Assembly (NCBI GenBank): GCA_017626655.1
Contig: JAGAIH010000150.1
Location: 1-14,319 of the forward strand
DNA length: 14,319 nucleotides
Source: Clostridia bacterium
Lineage (GTDB): Bacteria > Bacillota_A > Clostridia > Oscillospirales > CAG-272
Reading direction: 5' to 3'
Position 1 is the first letter of the stretch, and each line of letters starts with the position of its first letter. The notes beneath the pieces were generated by a model. The model was not told the DNA's origin, searched no databases, and was given only the letters and a program-made list of their open reading frames with translations. Below, in pieces: positions 1-7,943 of this stretch. The position numbers and the translations under genes were made by a program.

Positions 1-98
1 GCCTTGACCTTCAGAAGGACCTCTCCTGCCTTAGGGGTGGGCTTGGGAATGTCGAGGATGCGGAGATCGGCGGCTTGATAGAAGACAGCGGCTTTCAT
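1..98 (-). CDS. Zinc-type (MDR family) alcohol dehydrogenase, N-terminus only
   Basis: Only the first 32 codons lie in the window; the gene runs off the left edge. The visible peptide begins MKAAVFYQAADLRILDIPKP and continues through a PxAGEVLLKVK stretch. This is the typical first beta strands of the GroES-like domain of medium-chain zinc-dependent alcohol and polyol dehydrogenases, cytoplasmic NAD(P)-dependent oxidoreductases. The metal ligands and Rossmann fold lie outside, so the substrate cannot be told. The start is the ATG at 98-96, with an AGGAGG Shine-Dalgarno about 7 bases upstream and a good promoter at 157-129. It is divergent from the coat gene at 276. The family call is fairly sure; a quinone reductase-like MDR protein is the alternative. 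Confidence 0.8.
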   Translation of the reverse strand, partial: MKAAVFYQAADLRILDIPKPTPKAGEVLLKVK

Positions 99-128
99 GG
101 GGATACCTCCTGATGTTATGTTGCTTCC

Positions 129-157
129 AGTATAGCATAGATCGGGCAAGAAATCAA
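129..157 (-). promoter_or_regulatory. Sigma-A-type promoter of the dehydrogenase gene
   Basis: Read on the minus strand, TTGATT (157-152) and TATACT (134-129) are separated by exactly 17 bases. These are 4/6 and 5/6 matches to the housekeeping consensus. The distance to the ATG at 98 leaves a leader of about 25 bases that holds the AGGAGG ribosome site. No operator-like palindrome overlaps it. Confidence 0.6.
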
Positions 158-162
158 GACGT

Positions 163-207
163 CGGCGGGAACTTTTTGACAGAGCACGGGAAATTTGGAT
201 CCCGCCG
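163..207. repeat. 8-bp inverted repeat between divergent dehydrogenase and coat genes
   Basis: CGGCGGGA (163-170) and TCCCGCCG (200-207) are perfect inverted copies separated by 29 bases. The spacer contains a TTGACA (176-181) on the plus strand, but no acceptable -10 box follows at 16-18 bases. The repeat could be an operator, or a leader hairpin of the coat gene if transcription starts upstream. The sequence does not decide, and the promoter of the coat gene is not recognisable. Confidence 0.35.
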
Positions 208-275
208 CATACGGCTCCCCCCGCCTGTCCATACTCTCCCTACCCGCAAGGGAATCCATACCAACGGAGGAAACT

Positions 276-731
276 ATGGAACTCACCCAAAAGGAAGCTA
301 CCCTCATCAAGGATCTGAAGGGCCAGGAGCAGCTTTGCATCGACAAGTACACCAAGCACGCCGAGTGCGCCCACGATCCCCAGCTCAAGCAGCTGTTTGG
401 CCGCATCGCAGAGGTGGAGCGCGGCCACCTGAACACCCTGACCCAGATGGAGAACGGCACAGCGCCCGCCACGGGTGGCGGCGGTCAGTCCACCATCCCC
501 ACCTTCACCGCCTACCACACCCAGGCCGAGACCCCCGAGAAGAAGCAGGACTGCTACCTCTGCACCGACCTGCTCGCCACCGAAAAGCACGCCTCGGGGC
601 TGTACGACACCTGCGTGTTCGAGTTCGGTCAGACCGAATTGAGAAAGGCGCTGAATCATATTCAGACCGAGGAGCAGGAGCATGGGGAGATGATCTACAA
701 GTATATGAAGGCGAATTCCATGTATTCGTGA
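276..731 (+). CDS. CotF-like spore coat protein (ferritin-like helical fold)
   Basis: A 151-residue acidic, all-helical protein. It begins with MELTQKEATLIKDLKGQEQL, then a CxxKYxxHAxxAxDPxLKxLF segment and an EVERGHLNTLxQM segment (about residues 12-60), and ends with an ExxHGExIYxYM helix. This pattern is that of the Coat F family of spore coat proteins, which have a ferritin-like helical hairpin. Family members are structural proteins of the spore coat or inner layers. The chosen ATG has a GGAGG site at 266-270; an in-frame upstream start at 195 would add 27 residues that look unlike the family and would run through the intergenic repeat. The Gly/Thr-rich stretch around residues 62-75 looks like a linker. 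It appears monocistronic, with a terminator-like hairpin directly behind it. Confidence 0.75.
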   Translation: MELTQKEATLIKDLKGQEQLCIDKYTKHAECAHDPQLKQLFGRIAEVERGHLNTLTQMENGTAPATGGGGQSTIPTFTAYHTQAETPEKKQDCYLCTDLLATEKHASGLYDTCVFEFGQTELRKALNHIQTEEQEHGEMIYKYMKANSMYS

Positions 732-735
732 GTTT

Positions 736-773
736 TTGAAAGGGGGCGTCGGGTTCGGCGCCTCCTTTTCAAA
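736..773 (+). terminator. Hairpin behind the coat protein gene
   Basis: The arms around 736-748 (TTGAAAGGGGGCG) and 759-773 (CGCCTCCTTTTCAAA) are nearly complementary, with about 13 pairs and one or two imperfections around a 10-base loop. The hairpin starts five bases past the stop codon. No good T tract follows, so it is a weaker intrinsic terminator candidate than its stem suggests. Confidence 0.5.
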
Positions 774-805
774 TTGGGGTTTATCGGGGGAGCGGCCTCC
801 GGCGG

Positions 806-837
806 CTTAAGGACCCTTTTGAAAAAGGGTCCTTAAG
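806..837. repeat. Perfect 32-base palindrome
   Basis: CTTAAGGACCCTTTT (806-820) and AAAAGGGTCCTTAAG (823-837) are exact inverted copies separated by two bases. The element lies in the middle of intergenic DNA, 75 bases after the coat gene and far before the lon promoter. It could act as a bidirectional terminator, but it has the look of a dispersed intergenic palindrome. No second copy occurs in this window. Confidence 0.6.
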
Positions 838-1087
838 AATCTCCTAAAACTTTCAAAAAACACATATCGGATTCAAGTTGCTGATACAAAAAAGCATTTA
901 TAAAACTTAAAAGTTTGAGCCACACGAACCGAGACCCGAAAACATCTTATAAACCCCCGCGGGGACCCCTCACCCCACTTTGATATTTGGAGAACGGGGG
1001 AACGAACACACCGACAAACCCAAATTTGTATAAATCCTGCCCCAATTATGAACAATAAATAATTTTGTAAAAATTCTTCAATACCTA
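838..1087. other. Non-coding AT-rich intergenic stretch before lon promoter
   Basis: No convincing gene is seen here. A 60-codon open frame on the minus strand (1055-873) lacks a ribosome site and has Cys/Arg/Phe-rich composition unlike the neighbours. Small palindromes occur (AAACTT-AA-AAGTTT at 903-916; CCCCGCGGGG near 954-963). Base composition is clearly more AT-rich than the flanking genes. I recognise no RNA gene. Confidence 0.5.
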
Positions 1088-1107
1088 TGGAATTTTTCTC
1101 AAAAGTA

Positions 1108-1116
1108 TGATATAAT
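1108..1116 (+). promoter_or_regulatory. Extended -10 promoter of the lon operon
   Basis: TGATATAAT is a perfect extended -10 element (TGN followed by TATAAT at 1111-1116). The -35 region 17 bases upstream (TGGAAT, 1088-1093) is poor, as is common for extended -10 promoters. A start near 1123 would give a leader of about 107 bases before lon. I found no CIRCE repeat or CtsR-type heptamer pair, so heat-shock control is not evident from the sequence. Confidence 0.6.
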
Positions 1117-1130
1117 GAGTAGAAAACTAT

Positions 1131-1201
1131 ACTCGGGTACCAGTATCATCTGAAAAACCGCCGAGTTTTACCATATTCTGTCAGCCTTTGGTTTCGCTGA
1201 C
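1131..1201 (+). promoter_or_regulatory. Short hairpins in the lon leader
   Basis: ACTCGG (1131-1136) can pair with CCGAGT (1161-1166), and GTCAGC (1180-1185) with GCTGAC (1196-1201) around a 10-base loop. Both are exact 6-bp arms. The second ends 10 bases before the AAAGGA ribosome site of lon. Two short stems in 100 bases may be chance; I do not recognise a known leader family. Confidence 0.25.
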
Positions 1202-1229
1202 CCTACTTTTGAAAGGATTCCCCGTATTT

Positions 1230-3656
1230 ATGTCCAAGTATATTGAAAAAGCCGAGAATCAGACCCTGCCGCTGGTAGTTCTCCGCGGTGTGGTGGCCTT
1301 CCCCGGCATGACCGTGAATTGCGACGTGCATAAGGACAGCTTCAAGTCCCCCGCCGCCGCCCAGTCCGCCGCTACCGGCGGGGAGCTGGTGGTGCTGGCC
1401 TCCCTCCACGATATCTCCGAGCCCGACAGCGGTGAGGCCGATATCAAGAAGCTCTGCCCCGTGGGTACCGTTGCCCGCATCAAGCAGCTGGTCCGCACCC
1501 CCGACGGCGACACCCGCCTCATTGCCGAGGGTCTCTGCCGCGCTCAGCTTAACTCCATCATTGAGCTTGGCAAGTTCACCGTGGCCAACGTCATCTCCAA
1601 GACCGTCATCACCGACGACAACGGAGGGCTGGAGGGTGAGGCCTACATCCGGGAGGCCAACAAGGTTCTCCAGGGCGTGGTGCGCTTCATCCCCGCCGTG
1701 GCCGACGACATCATGACCCACGTCTCCACCATCAAGAATCCCGGCCTCTACGCCGATTTCGTGGCCGCCAACATCCTGACCCGCTACGAGGACAAGCAGG
1801 CCATTCTGGAGTGCTTCGAGCCCATGGTGCGGATCGACACCTTGATCCTCATCCTCAAGCACGAGGGCGACCTGCTGGCCACCGAAAACGAGATCAACCG
1901 CCGCGTCCGCGCCCGCATCAACCGCAACCAGCGGGAGTACTACCTCCGCGAGGAGATGAAGGTCATCCAGGACGAGCTGGGTGACGGCGGAAGCGATCCC
2001 GATGAGTTCTACAACAAGATCCTGGAGGCTCACCTCCCCGAGGAGATCGAGGAAAAGCTCTTGAAGGAGAACGCCAAGCTGGCCAGACTCCCCTTCGGCT
2101 CCGCCGAGTCCTCGGTCATTACGGGCTATCTGGAGACCTGCCTGGAGTTGCCCTGGACCAAGTCCACCCGGGACCGCGTGGACGTTGCCGCCGCCCGCAA
2201 GGTGCTGGACGCCGACCACGACGGCATGGAGAAGGTCAAGGAGCGTATTCTGGAGTTCCTCGCGGTCAAGCAGATCGCCCCCGAGCTGAAGAACCAGATC
2301 ATCTGCCTCGTCGGCCCTCCCGGCGTGGGTAAGACCTCCATCGCCTCCTCCATCGCCCGCGCCATGAAGCGCAAGTACGTCCGCGTCTCCCTGGGCGGCG
2401 TGCGGGACGAGTCGGATATCCGCGGTCACCGAAAGACCTACATCGGCGCCATGCCCGGCCGTATCGTCACGGCTCTGACCCAGGTGGGGGTCCGCAATCC
2501 CCTCATGCTCCTGGACGAGATCGACAAGCTGACCCGCGACAGCCACGGCGATCCCTCCTCCGCCCTTCTGGAGGTGCTGGATCCCGAGCAGAACAAGTTC
2601 TTCCGCGACCACTTCGTGGAGATGCCCTTCGATCTGTCGGATACTCTCTTTATTTGCACTGCCAACTCCCTGAATACCATCCCCACGCCTCTACTGGACC
2701 GTATGGAGGTCATTCAGCTTCCCTCCTACACCAAGAACGAGAAGATCAGCATCGCGCTGAACCATCTCATCCCCAAGCAGCTCAAGAAGCACGGCCTGAC
2801 CAAGCGCACCCTGAAGATCACCGAGGGGGCCGTGGGTGAAATCATCGACTACTACACCCGCGAGGCGGGGGTACGTAACCTGGAGCGCTCCATCGCCGCT
2901 CTCTGCCGTAAGGCCGCCAAGCGGCTGGTGGAGGAGACCGAGACCAAGCGGATCACGGTGGACGCCGCCGACGTGGGGACCTATCTGGGCGCCCGCAAGC
3001 TCCTGCCCGAGCGCATCTCGGCCGAGGACGAGGTGGGCGTGGTCAACGGACTGGCCTACACCGAGGTAGGGGGCGATATGCTCCGCGTGGAGGTGGCCGT
3101 GCTGGACGGCACCGGCAAGCTGGAGCTGACCGGCTCCCTGGGCGACGTCATGAAGGAGTCGGCCCACGCCGCACTGACCTTCGTGAGGAGTATTGCCGCT
3201 CAATACAGTATCCCCACCGACTTCTACCAGAAGAAGGATATCCACATCCACGTCCCCGAGGGCGCGGTGCCCAAGGACGGCCCCTCGGCGGGTGTCACCA
3301 TGACCACCGCTCTGGTGTCGGCTTTGGCGAACATCCCCGTCCGCCGCGATATCGCCATGACGGGTGAGGTCACCCTCCGCGGTAACGTCCTCGCCATTGG
3401 CGGCTTGAAGGAGAAGACCATGGCCGCCTACGCCGCGGGAATCACCACGGTCTGCATTCCCGCCGACAATATGGGCGATCTGGACGAGATCGACCCCATC
3501 GTCCGTGAGCATCTGACCTTCATCCCCTGCCGCAAGGCAAGCGAGGTACTGGCCGCCGCGCTGGTGCTGCCCGAAAAGACCGTCAAAGCTCCCGCCGAGG
3601 TTTCCGAGGGGCTGAATCTTCCCGAAGTGACGGTTCGTCCCTCTACTACTCTGTAA
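1230..3656 (+). CDS. lon: ATP-dependent protease Lon (LonA)
   Basis: Lon is a cytoplasmic homohexameric AAA+ serine protease that degrades misfolded and regulatory proteins. The 808-residue product matches the usual LonA length. Residues 12 to about 210 form the N-terminal substrate-recognition domain, starting [16 protein letters not shown] helical region follows with a [15 protein letters not shown] motif. The AAA+ module has Walker A GPPGVGKT at 362-369 and Walker B LLDEID with D429 and E430. The C-terminal protease domain has catalytic Ser686 in PKDGPSAG and Lys729 in GGLKEK, 43 residues apart as in E. coli (S679/K722). The start is the ATG with GAAAGGA at 1211-1217; an upstream in-frame start at 1188 would add 14 residues but lacks a site. 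It is followed after 18 bases by ysxC, a pairing known in Bacillus. It is probably co-transcribed with the genes behind it. Confidence 0.98.
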   Translation: MSKYIEKAENQTLPLVVLRGVVAFPGMTVNCDVHKDSFKSPAAAQSAATGGELVVLASLHDISEPDSGEADIKKLCPVGTVARIKQLVRTPDGDTRLIAEGLCRAQLNSIIELGKFTVANVISKTVITDDNGGLEGEAYIREANKVLQGVVRFIPAVADDIMTHVSTIKNPGLYADFVAANILTRYEDKQAILECFEPMVRIDTLILILKHEGDLLATENEINRRVRARINRNQREYYLREEMKVIQDELGDGGSDPDEFYNKILEAHLPEEIEEKLLKENAKLARLPFGSAESSVITGYLETCLELPWTKSTRDRVDVAAARKVLDADHDGMEKVKERILEFLAVKQIAPELKNQIICLVGPPGVGKTSIASSIARAMKRKYVRVSLGGVRDESDIRGHRKTYIGAMPGRIVTALTQVGVRNPLMLLDEIDKLTRDSHGDPSSALLEVLDPEQNKFFRDHFVEMPFDLSDTLFICTANSLNTIPTPLLDRMEVIQLPSYTKNEKISIALNHLIPKQLKKHGLTKRTLKITEGAVGEIIDYYTREAGVRNLERSIAALCRKAAKRLVEETETKRITVDAADVGTYLGARKLLPERISAEDEVGVVNGLAYTEVGGDMLRVEVAVLDGTGKLELTGSLGDVMKESAHAALTFVRSIAAQYSIPTDFYQKKDIHIHVPEGAVPKDGPSAGVTMTTALVSALANIPVRRDIAMTGEVTLRGNVLAIGGLKEKTMAAYAAGITTVCIPADNMGDLDEIDPIVREHLTFIPCRKASEVLAAALVLPEKTVKAPAEVSEGLNLPEVTVRPSTTL

Positions 3657-3674
3657 TATAAGGAGGAGACCGCT

Positions 3675-4295
3675 ATGGCATCCCCCATCAATCTGCAAAA
3701 CGTCAACCTCCGCATGACGGCGGGTGAGATCCGTCAGTTCCCCTCTGATCCCATCCCCCAGATCGCGCTGTCGGGGCGGTCCAACGTTGGTAAGAGTTCT
3801 CTCATCAATACGCTGTTGGGGCGCAAGTCCCTGGCGCGGGTCAGTTCGGCCCCCGGCAAGACCATCACCATCAACTTCTACGAGATCGACAAGAAGATCT
3901 TCCTCGTTGACCTCCCCGGCTACGGCTTTGCCAAGCGCCCCAAGGAGGATCAGGTCAAGTGGCAGATGCTGACCGACGGATTCTTCACCAAGAACCCCAA
4001 CATTGACCGTCTCGCCGCCGTAGCCCAGCTGGTGGACAGCCGCATCGGGCTGACCGACGACGACCGCGCCATGGTGGACTACCTCCGCGCCGCGGGGATC
4101 CCCTACTTCATCATCGCCACCAAGGTGGACAAGCTGAACGCCACCGAGCGAAAGAACAACCTGGCCGCCATCGCCGCCGATCCCGCTCTGGACGAGGACA
4201 CTGTGATCGTTCCCTTCTCCTCTTTGAAGAACGAGGGGCGGGACGAGGTGCTTCGCCAGTTCGGTATGGTGACGGGCATCAGAATGAGCAAGTAA
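3675..4295 (+). CDS. ysxC: Ribosome-biogenesis GTPase YsxC/EngB
   Basis: A 206-residue TRAFAC-class GTPase needed in other bacteria for assembly of the large ribosomal subunit. The G1 loop GRSNVGKS is at 34-41, the G2 region PGKTITINFY at 60-69, G3 DLPGYG at 79-84, G4 TKVDK at 149-153 and a G5-like PFSSLK further on. The basic loop FAKRPKE after G3 and the LVDSRIGLTDDD stretch are characteristic of EngB. Length and all motifs are normal. The ATG has a strong AGGAGG 8 bases upstream (3661-3666). It lies 18 bases after lon and 27 bases before lysA, so it is surely within the same transcription unit unless an unseen internal promoter exists. Confidence 0.97.
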   Translation: MASPINLQNVNLRMTAGEIRQFPSDPIPQIALSGRSNVGKSSLINTLLGRKSLARVSSAPGKTITINFYEIDKKIFLVDLPGYGFAKRPKEDQVKWQMLTDGFFTKNPNIDRLAAVAQLVDSRIGLTDDDRAMVDYLRAAGIPYFIIATKVDKLNATERKNNLAAIAADPALDEDTVIVPFSSLKNEGRDEVLRQFGMVTGIRMSK

Positions 4296-4322
4296 AATCC
4301 AATTCCATCAAGGACGTTTCCC

Positions 4323-5627
4323 ATGAATCTTCTGTATAACCATCTTTCCGTCAATGAAGACGGCCATCTCGCCATCGGCGGGCTGGATACCCTTGAGCTG
4401 GCCCGCGAGTTCGGCACCCCCGCCTATATCATGGACGAGGACGCCATCCGCGCCATGATGCGTACCTATCTGGACGCCGCCCACACCTACTTCGGCGCCG
4501 ACGCTCTGCCTCTCTACGCCTCCAAGGCTCTGTGCTTCACGGGGATCTACAGGATCGCCGCCGAGGAGGGCATGGGAGTGGACTGCGTATCGGGTGGCGA
4601 GCTGTACACCGCCCGTCGGGCCGGCTTCCCTGCCGAGCGGATCTACTTCCACGGCAACAATAAGACCGAGCGGGATATCGACGACGCCATGGACATGGGC
4701 GTCGGCACCTTCGTGGTGGACAATACCGACGAGCTTCTGTCGGTGGAGTCCCACGCCGCTGCGCGAGGCATCACCCAGCGCATCCTGCTCCGCATCACCC
4801 CCGGTATTGACCCCCACACCCACAAGGCCATCGTGACCGGCTCGGTGGACTCCAAGTTCGGCTCCGCCATCGAGACGGGTCAGGCCATGGAGATCGTCAA
4901 GCTGGCGCTGGCTCAACCTCACATTCACCTGTCGGGCTTCCATTGCCACATCGGCTCCCAGATCTTCGACACCGATCCCTTCTCCGAGGCCGCCGACATT
5001 ATGGTGAAGTTCATCGCCGCCGTCAAGGCTGAGTGCGGCTATGAGGTAGAGGAATTGAATCTCGGCGGTGGTCTGGGCGTGCCCTACACCGAGTTCGACC
5101 GTCCCGTGGACTACGCCGCCGCCATCAAGGACATGGCCGCCATTGTGCACGGCTTCTGCGACAGCCATGGAGTCAGGATGCCCAAGGTCATCCTGGAGCC
5201 GGGCCGCTCCCTGGTGGCCGCCGCCGGTATTACCTTGTACACCGTTGGCTCGGTCAAGACCATTCCCGGCTTCCGCACCTACGTGTCGGTGGACGGCGGT
5301 ATGCCCGATAACCCCCGTTACGCTTTGTACCAGTCTACTTATACCGCCCTCATCGCCAACCGCCCCAACGAGCCTCGGGACTGCCGCGTAACCGTCGCAG
5401 GCCGCTGCTGTGAGTCGGGGGATCTCATCGGTGAGGATATGCCCCTCCAGGAGGCTCGGCGCGGCGATATCCTGGCTGTGCTGACCACGGGCGCGTACAA
5501 CTTCGCCATGGCCTCCAACTACAACCGTCTGCCCCGTCCTCCCGTGATCCTGGTGAAGGACGGCAAGGCAAGAGTGGCGGTGAGGCGGGAGACCTACGAG
5601 GATCTCGTTCGTAACGATATTCTCTGA
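4323..5627 (+). CDS. lysA: Diaminopimelate decarboxylase
   Basis: A PLP-dependent fold-type III decarboxylase that converts meso-diaminopimelate to L-lysine, the last step of lysine synthesis, in the cytoplasm. The 434-residue product has the PLP lysine K68 in YASKA near the start of the TIM barrel. The barrel continues with GFHCHIGSQI, the phosphate-binding ELNLGGGLGVPY, and EPGRSLVAAAG. In the C-terminal beta domain, CESGD (C363-D367) supplies the partner-subunit active-site residues, followed by GAYNFAMASNYN. Length and motifs are complete. Arginine decarboxylase or carboxynorspermidine decarboxylase would be the alternatives, but the motif set is that of LysA. The ribosome site AAGGA (4310-4314) is modest. 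It sits between ysxC and the membrane protease gene. Confidence 0.96.
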   Translation: MNLLYNHLSVNEDGHLAIGGLDTLELAREFGTPAYIMDEDAIRAMMRTYLDAAHTYFGADALPLYASKALCFTGIYRIAAEEGMGVDCVSGGELYTARRAGFPAERIYFHGNNKTERDIDDAMDMGVGTFVVDNTDELLSVESHAAARGITQRILLRITPGIDPHTHKAIVTGSVDSKFGSAIETGQAMEIVKLALAQPHIHLSGFHCHIGSQIFDTDPFSEAADIMVKFIAAVKAECGYEVEELNLGGGLGVPYTEFDRPVDYAAAIKDMAAIVHGFCDSHGVRMPKVILEPGRSLVAAAGITLYTVGSVKTIPGFRTYVSVDGGMPDNPRYALYQSTYTALIANRPNEPRDCRVTVAGRCCESGDLIGEDMPLQEARRGDILAVLTTGAYNFAMASNYNRLPRPPVILVKDGKARVAVRRETYEDLVRNDIL

Positions 5628-5665
5628 TCCGTCAAGCATTTTTCGTTTCCCAAGGGAGGTATTTC

Positions 5666-6442
5666 ATGCCTTTTCTGTCCGATATTCTACTGATCCTTCT
5701 CTCCCTGCCCGTCATGCTCATGGCGCTCTCGGTCCACGAATCCGCCCATGGCTACGTGGCCTACAAGCTGGGAGATCCCACCGCCCACAGTCTGGGGCGG
5801 ATCACCCTCAACCCCGTCAAGCACTTTGACCTCTTCGGCTTTCTGTCCATGCTGATCTTCCATATCGGCTGGGCCAAGCCCGTCCCCGTCAACGCCCGCT
5901 ACTTCAAGAACCCCCGCAAGGACTTCGCCATCGTGGGCGCGGCGGGACCGTTGTCCAATATCTGCCTCGCGCTGATCCATCTGCTGGTCCTGCGCCTGAC
6001 CATGATCCTTGCGGTGGAATTCTACCAAGAGGAAGCGGTCAGCTATCTGGTCGCCTACGGCACCGGTCAGTCCTTTACGGGCACCATGGGCTTTACCGTC
6101 ATCTCTCTGGTGGTGTATCTGCTCTACATGGGAGTGGCCATGAACGTCATTTTGGCCATCTTCAATCTCATCCCCATCCCCCCCTTCGACGGCTCCCGCA
6201 TCTTCTACGCCTTTCTGCCCCCCAAGTGGTACTTCGGGGTCATGAAGTACGAGCGGTATATCATGCTGGGGTGCATCATCCTCTTCTTCGTGCTGAACCG
6301 CACGGGGTTGAATCCCTTGGGGCGTTTCGAGGAGTGGGTCATAAACGGGCTCTTTACCCTCACGGGTATGGGCAAGGGCACCCCCGAGATGGGACTTTTC
6401 CAGGTGCTGAACGTCTATCTGGCGGACCTTCTGATGGGGTAA
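5666..6442 (+). CDS. M50 family membrane metalloprotease (site-2 protease type)
   Basis: A 258-residue polytopic membrane protein of the site-2 protease family, which cut substrates within the membrane. The zinc motif HESAH (H24, E25, H28) lies in the first hydrophobic segment. The third ligand is in the conserved late motif NLIPIPPFDGSR (D175-G176). A WAKPVPVNxRYFKNPRKD segment between is typical of the short YwhC/Rip2-like group that has no PDZ domain. Four to six hydrophobic segments are visible, near residues 5-30, 55-70, 90-120, 143-170 and 195-215. The ATG has GGGAGG at 5654-5659. A gene of this type directly upstream of scpA is common in clostridia. The substrate is unknown; SpoIVFB (which processes pro-sigma-K) is a relative, but this context does not point to it. 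Confidence 0.9.
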   Translation: MPFLSDILLILLSLPVMLMALSVHESAHGYVAYKLGDPTAHSLGRITLNPVKHFDLFGFLSMLIFHIGWAKPVPVNARYFKNPRKDFAIVGAAGPLSNICLALIHLLVLRLTMILAVEFYQEEAVSYLVAYGTGQSFTGTMGFTVISLVVYLLYMGVAMNVILAIFNLIPIPPFDGSRIFYAFLPPKWYFGVMKYERYIMLGCIILFFVLNRTGLNPLGRFEEWVINGLFTLTGMGKGTPEMGLFQVLNVYLADLLMG

Positions 6443-6475
6443 TTCCCACAAAAATTCTATGAAAGGAGCGCGGAA

Positions 6476-7297
6476 GTGGAAGCGCTGACCTACCGACTTG
6501 AAGCCTTTGAAGGCCCTTTGGATCTTCTGCTCTCCCTGATCCAGAAAAACAAGGTGGAGATCTCGGATATCCCCATTTCCCTGATCTGCGACCAGTACAT
6601 GGCCTACATCACCGAGGCCGAGCGGCTGGATATGGATCTGGCCTCGGAATTCATCGTCATGGCCTCGGAGCTGATGCTCATCAAGAGCAAGATGCTCCTG
6701 CCCAAGGCAGAGCCCGAGGAGGAGGATCCCCGTGCCGGGCTGGCCGAGGCGTTGCTCAAATACCAGCAGGCCAAGGCGGCCGCCGCCCTTTTGGGGAAGG
6801 CTTACCCCAGGTTCAGCGGGCGTATGGTCAAGGACACCGACGAGATTTCGGTGGACAAGACCTTTGTCGCCGATCAATCGGTCACCTCCCTGTGCCAGGC
6901 GGTGCGGCGCATCATCGCCTACCGCGAGGAGCATCCTCAGGCCGACAAGGTGACCTTCACCCCCATGATCGCCAAGCCCATCGTCCCCGTAGAGGCCAAG
7001 ATCGTGGGTATTCTCCGCCATTTTGAAAGGAAGGAACGGGTGTCCATGACCTCCCTCATTGAGGACGCGGTTTCCCTTCCCGATATGATCGCCGTGTTCC
7101 TGGGGATCCTGGAGCTGGTCAAGCTCCGCCGCATCGTGCTGGTGGAGCGGGACGACGTCTCCGACTCGGTCTACGGCATTGACTCTGAATTCATCATAGG
7201 CGAGGAGCCCGCCGCCCGGGAGGACTCCGAGCTGATCTCGGATTTCGATATCCTACCCGATTCCAAAAGTGAGGAGGTGAACACCCATGTCGACTGA
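6476..7297 (+). CDS. scpA: Segregation and condensation protein A (kleisin)
   Basis: ScpA is the kleisin that bridges the heads of the SMC dimer and, with ScpB, forms the bacterial condensin that compacts and segregates the chromosome. The 273-residue product opens with the family signature FEGPLDLLL (11-19), followed by KVEISDIPI and the helix DLASEFIVMASELMLIKSKMLLP of the SMC neck-binding N-terminal domain. It then has a variable acidic linker and a winged-helix C-terminal domain with TFLGILELVKLR-like sequence (here AVFLGILELVKLRR). The start is a GTG with GAAAGGAG at 6461-6468; no better ATG exists. The last 11 bases overlap scpB, so translation is probably coupled. Length is normal apart from an acidic Ser-rich tail of about 30 residues. 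Confidence 0.95.
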   Translation: MEALTYRLEAFEGPLDLLLSLIQKNKVEISDIPISLICDQYMAYITEAERLDMDLASEFIVMASELMLIKSKMLLPKAEPEEEDPRAGLAEALLKYQQAKAAAALLGKAYPRFSGRMVKDTDEISVDKTFVADQSVTSLCQAVRRIIAYREEHPQADKVTFTPMIAKPIVPVEAKIVGILRHFERKERVSMTSLIEDAVSLPDMIAVFLGILELVKLRRIVLVERDDVSDSVYGIDSEFIIGEEPAAREDSELISDFDILPDSKSEEVNTHVD

Positions 7298-7943
7298 AAA
7301 CAAGAAGGATGCCGTTACCGAGGCTCTGGACTCCATCGAGGAGGTCAAGCGCGCCATCGAGGCCATTCTCTTCGCGGCGGGCTATCCCGTCAAGTACGAG
7401 AAGCTCTCGGAGGTCACGGGACTTCCCCAGAGGGATCTGCGGGGACTCGTTGAGAGCATGGCCCGCGAGTACGACGGGCGGGGCATTCAGCTTCTTCTGT
7501 ACCCCGACACCTGTCAGCTCACCACCAAGGAGGTCTTCGCCCCCTACATCCGCGAGGCCCTGGGCATCAAGCGGGGCGGTAACCTCTCGGCCTCCTCCCT
7601 GGAGGTTCTGGCGGTGGTGGCCTACAACCAGCCCGTGACCCGCGCCTACATCGACACGGTGCGCGGCGTGGACAGCTCCTACGCGGTGACCTCCCTTCTG
7701 GACAAGGGACTCATCGAGGCGGTGGGCCGTCTGGACGCCCCCGGCCGTCCCATGCTCTACGGCACCACCGACAAGTTCCTCCGCGTGTTCGGTCTTCGTT
7801 CCCTTGCGGATCTGCCCGAGACCGAAGCCCTGGACGTAGCCTCCTCTAAGGCGGAGGGGGTACTGATCGAGGAGGACAAGTCCCAGCTCACCATTGATTC
7901 CGCTGAAGCCCCCGCCGAAGCCCAAGGAAAGGAGGAGACCTAA
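7287..7943 (+). CDS. scpB: Segregation and condensation protein B
   Basis: ScpB binds ScpA as a dimer and completes the SMC condensin complex. The 218-residue product has two winged-helix domains: the first contains AIEAILFAAGYPV (about 23-35), the second LSASSLEVLAVVAYNQPVTR. It ends its conserved part with GRPMLYGTTDKFLRVFGL, the family hallmark. A tail of about 45 acidic Ala/Glu-rich residues follows. The ATG lies inside the end of scpA (11-base overlap, different frame) and its GAGGAGG site (7271-7277) is also inside scpA. The stop codon TAA directly abuts the ATG of the next gene. Confidence 0.95.
   Translation: MSTENKKDAVTEALDSIEEVKRAIEAILFAAGYPVKYEKLSEVTGLPQRDLRGLVESMAREYDGRGIQLLLYPDTCQLTTKEVFAPYIREALGIKRGGNLSASSLEVLAVVAYNQPVTRAYIDTVRGVDSSYAVTSLLDKGLIEAVGRLDAPGRPMLYGTTDKFLRVFGLRSLADLPETEALDVASSKAEGVLIEEDKSQLTIDSAEAPAEAQGKEET

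Noticed and set aside
195..275. N-terminal extension of the coat protein from the upstream ATG
   Set aside because: The added residues do not fit the family start, no ribosome site precedes that ATG, and GGAGG stands just before the ATG at 276.
873..1055. 60-codon open frame on the minus strand in the gap before lon
   Set aside because: No ribosome site, Cys/Arg/Phe-rich product unlike any family I know, and AT-rich intergenic composition.
1081..1229. CIRCE or CtsR heat-shock operator upstream of lon
   Set aside because: No TTAGCACTC-N9-GAGTGCTAA repeat and no paired GGTCAAA heptamers are present.
1203..2612. Very long open frame antisense to lon, and similar ones antisense to lysA, dac and the lipoprotein gene
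   Set aside because: Their Gly/Val/His/Leu-rich products are what the complement of G/C-ending codons gives; the sense frames carry full catalytic motifs.
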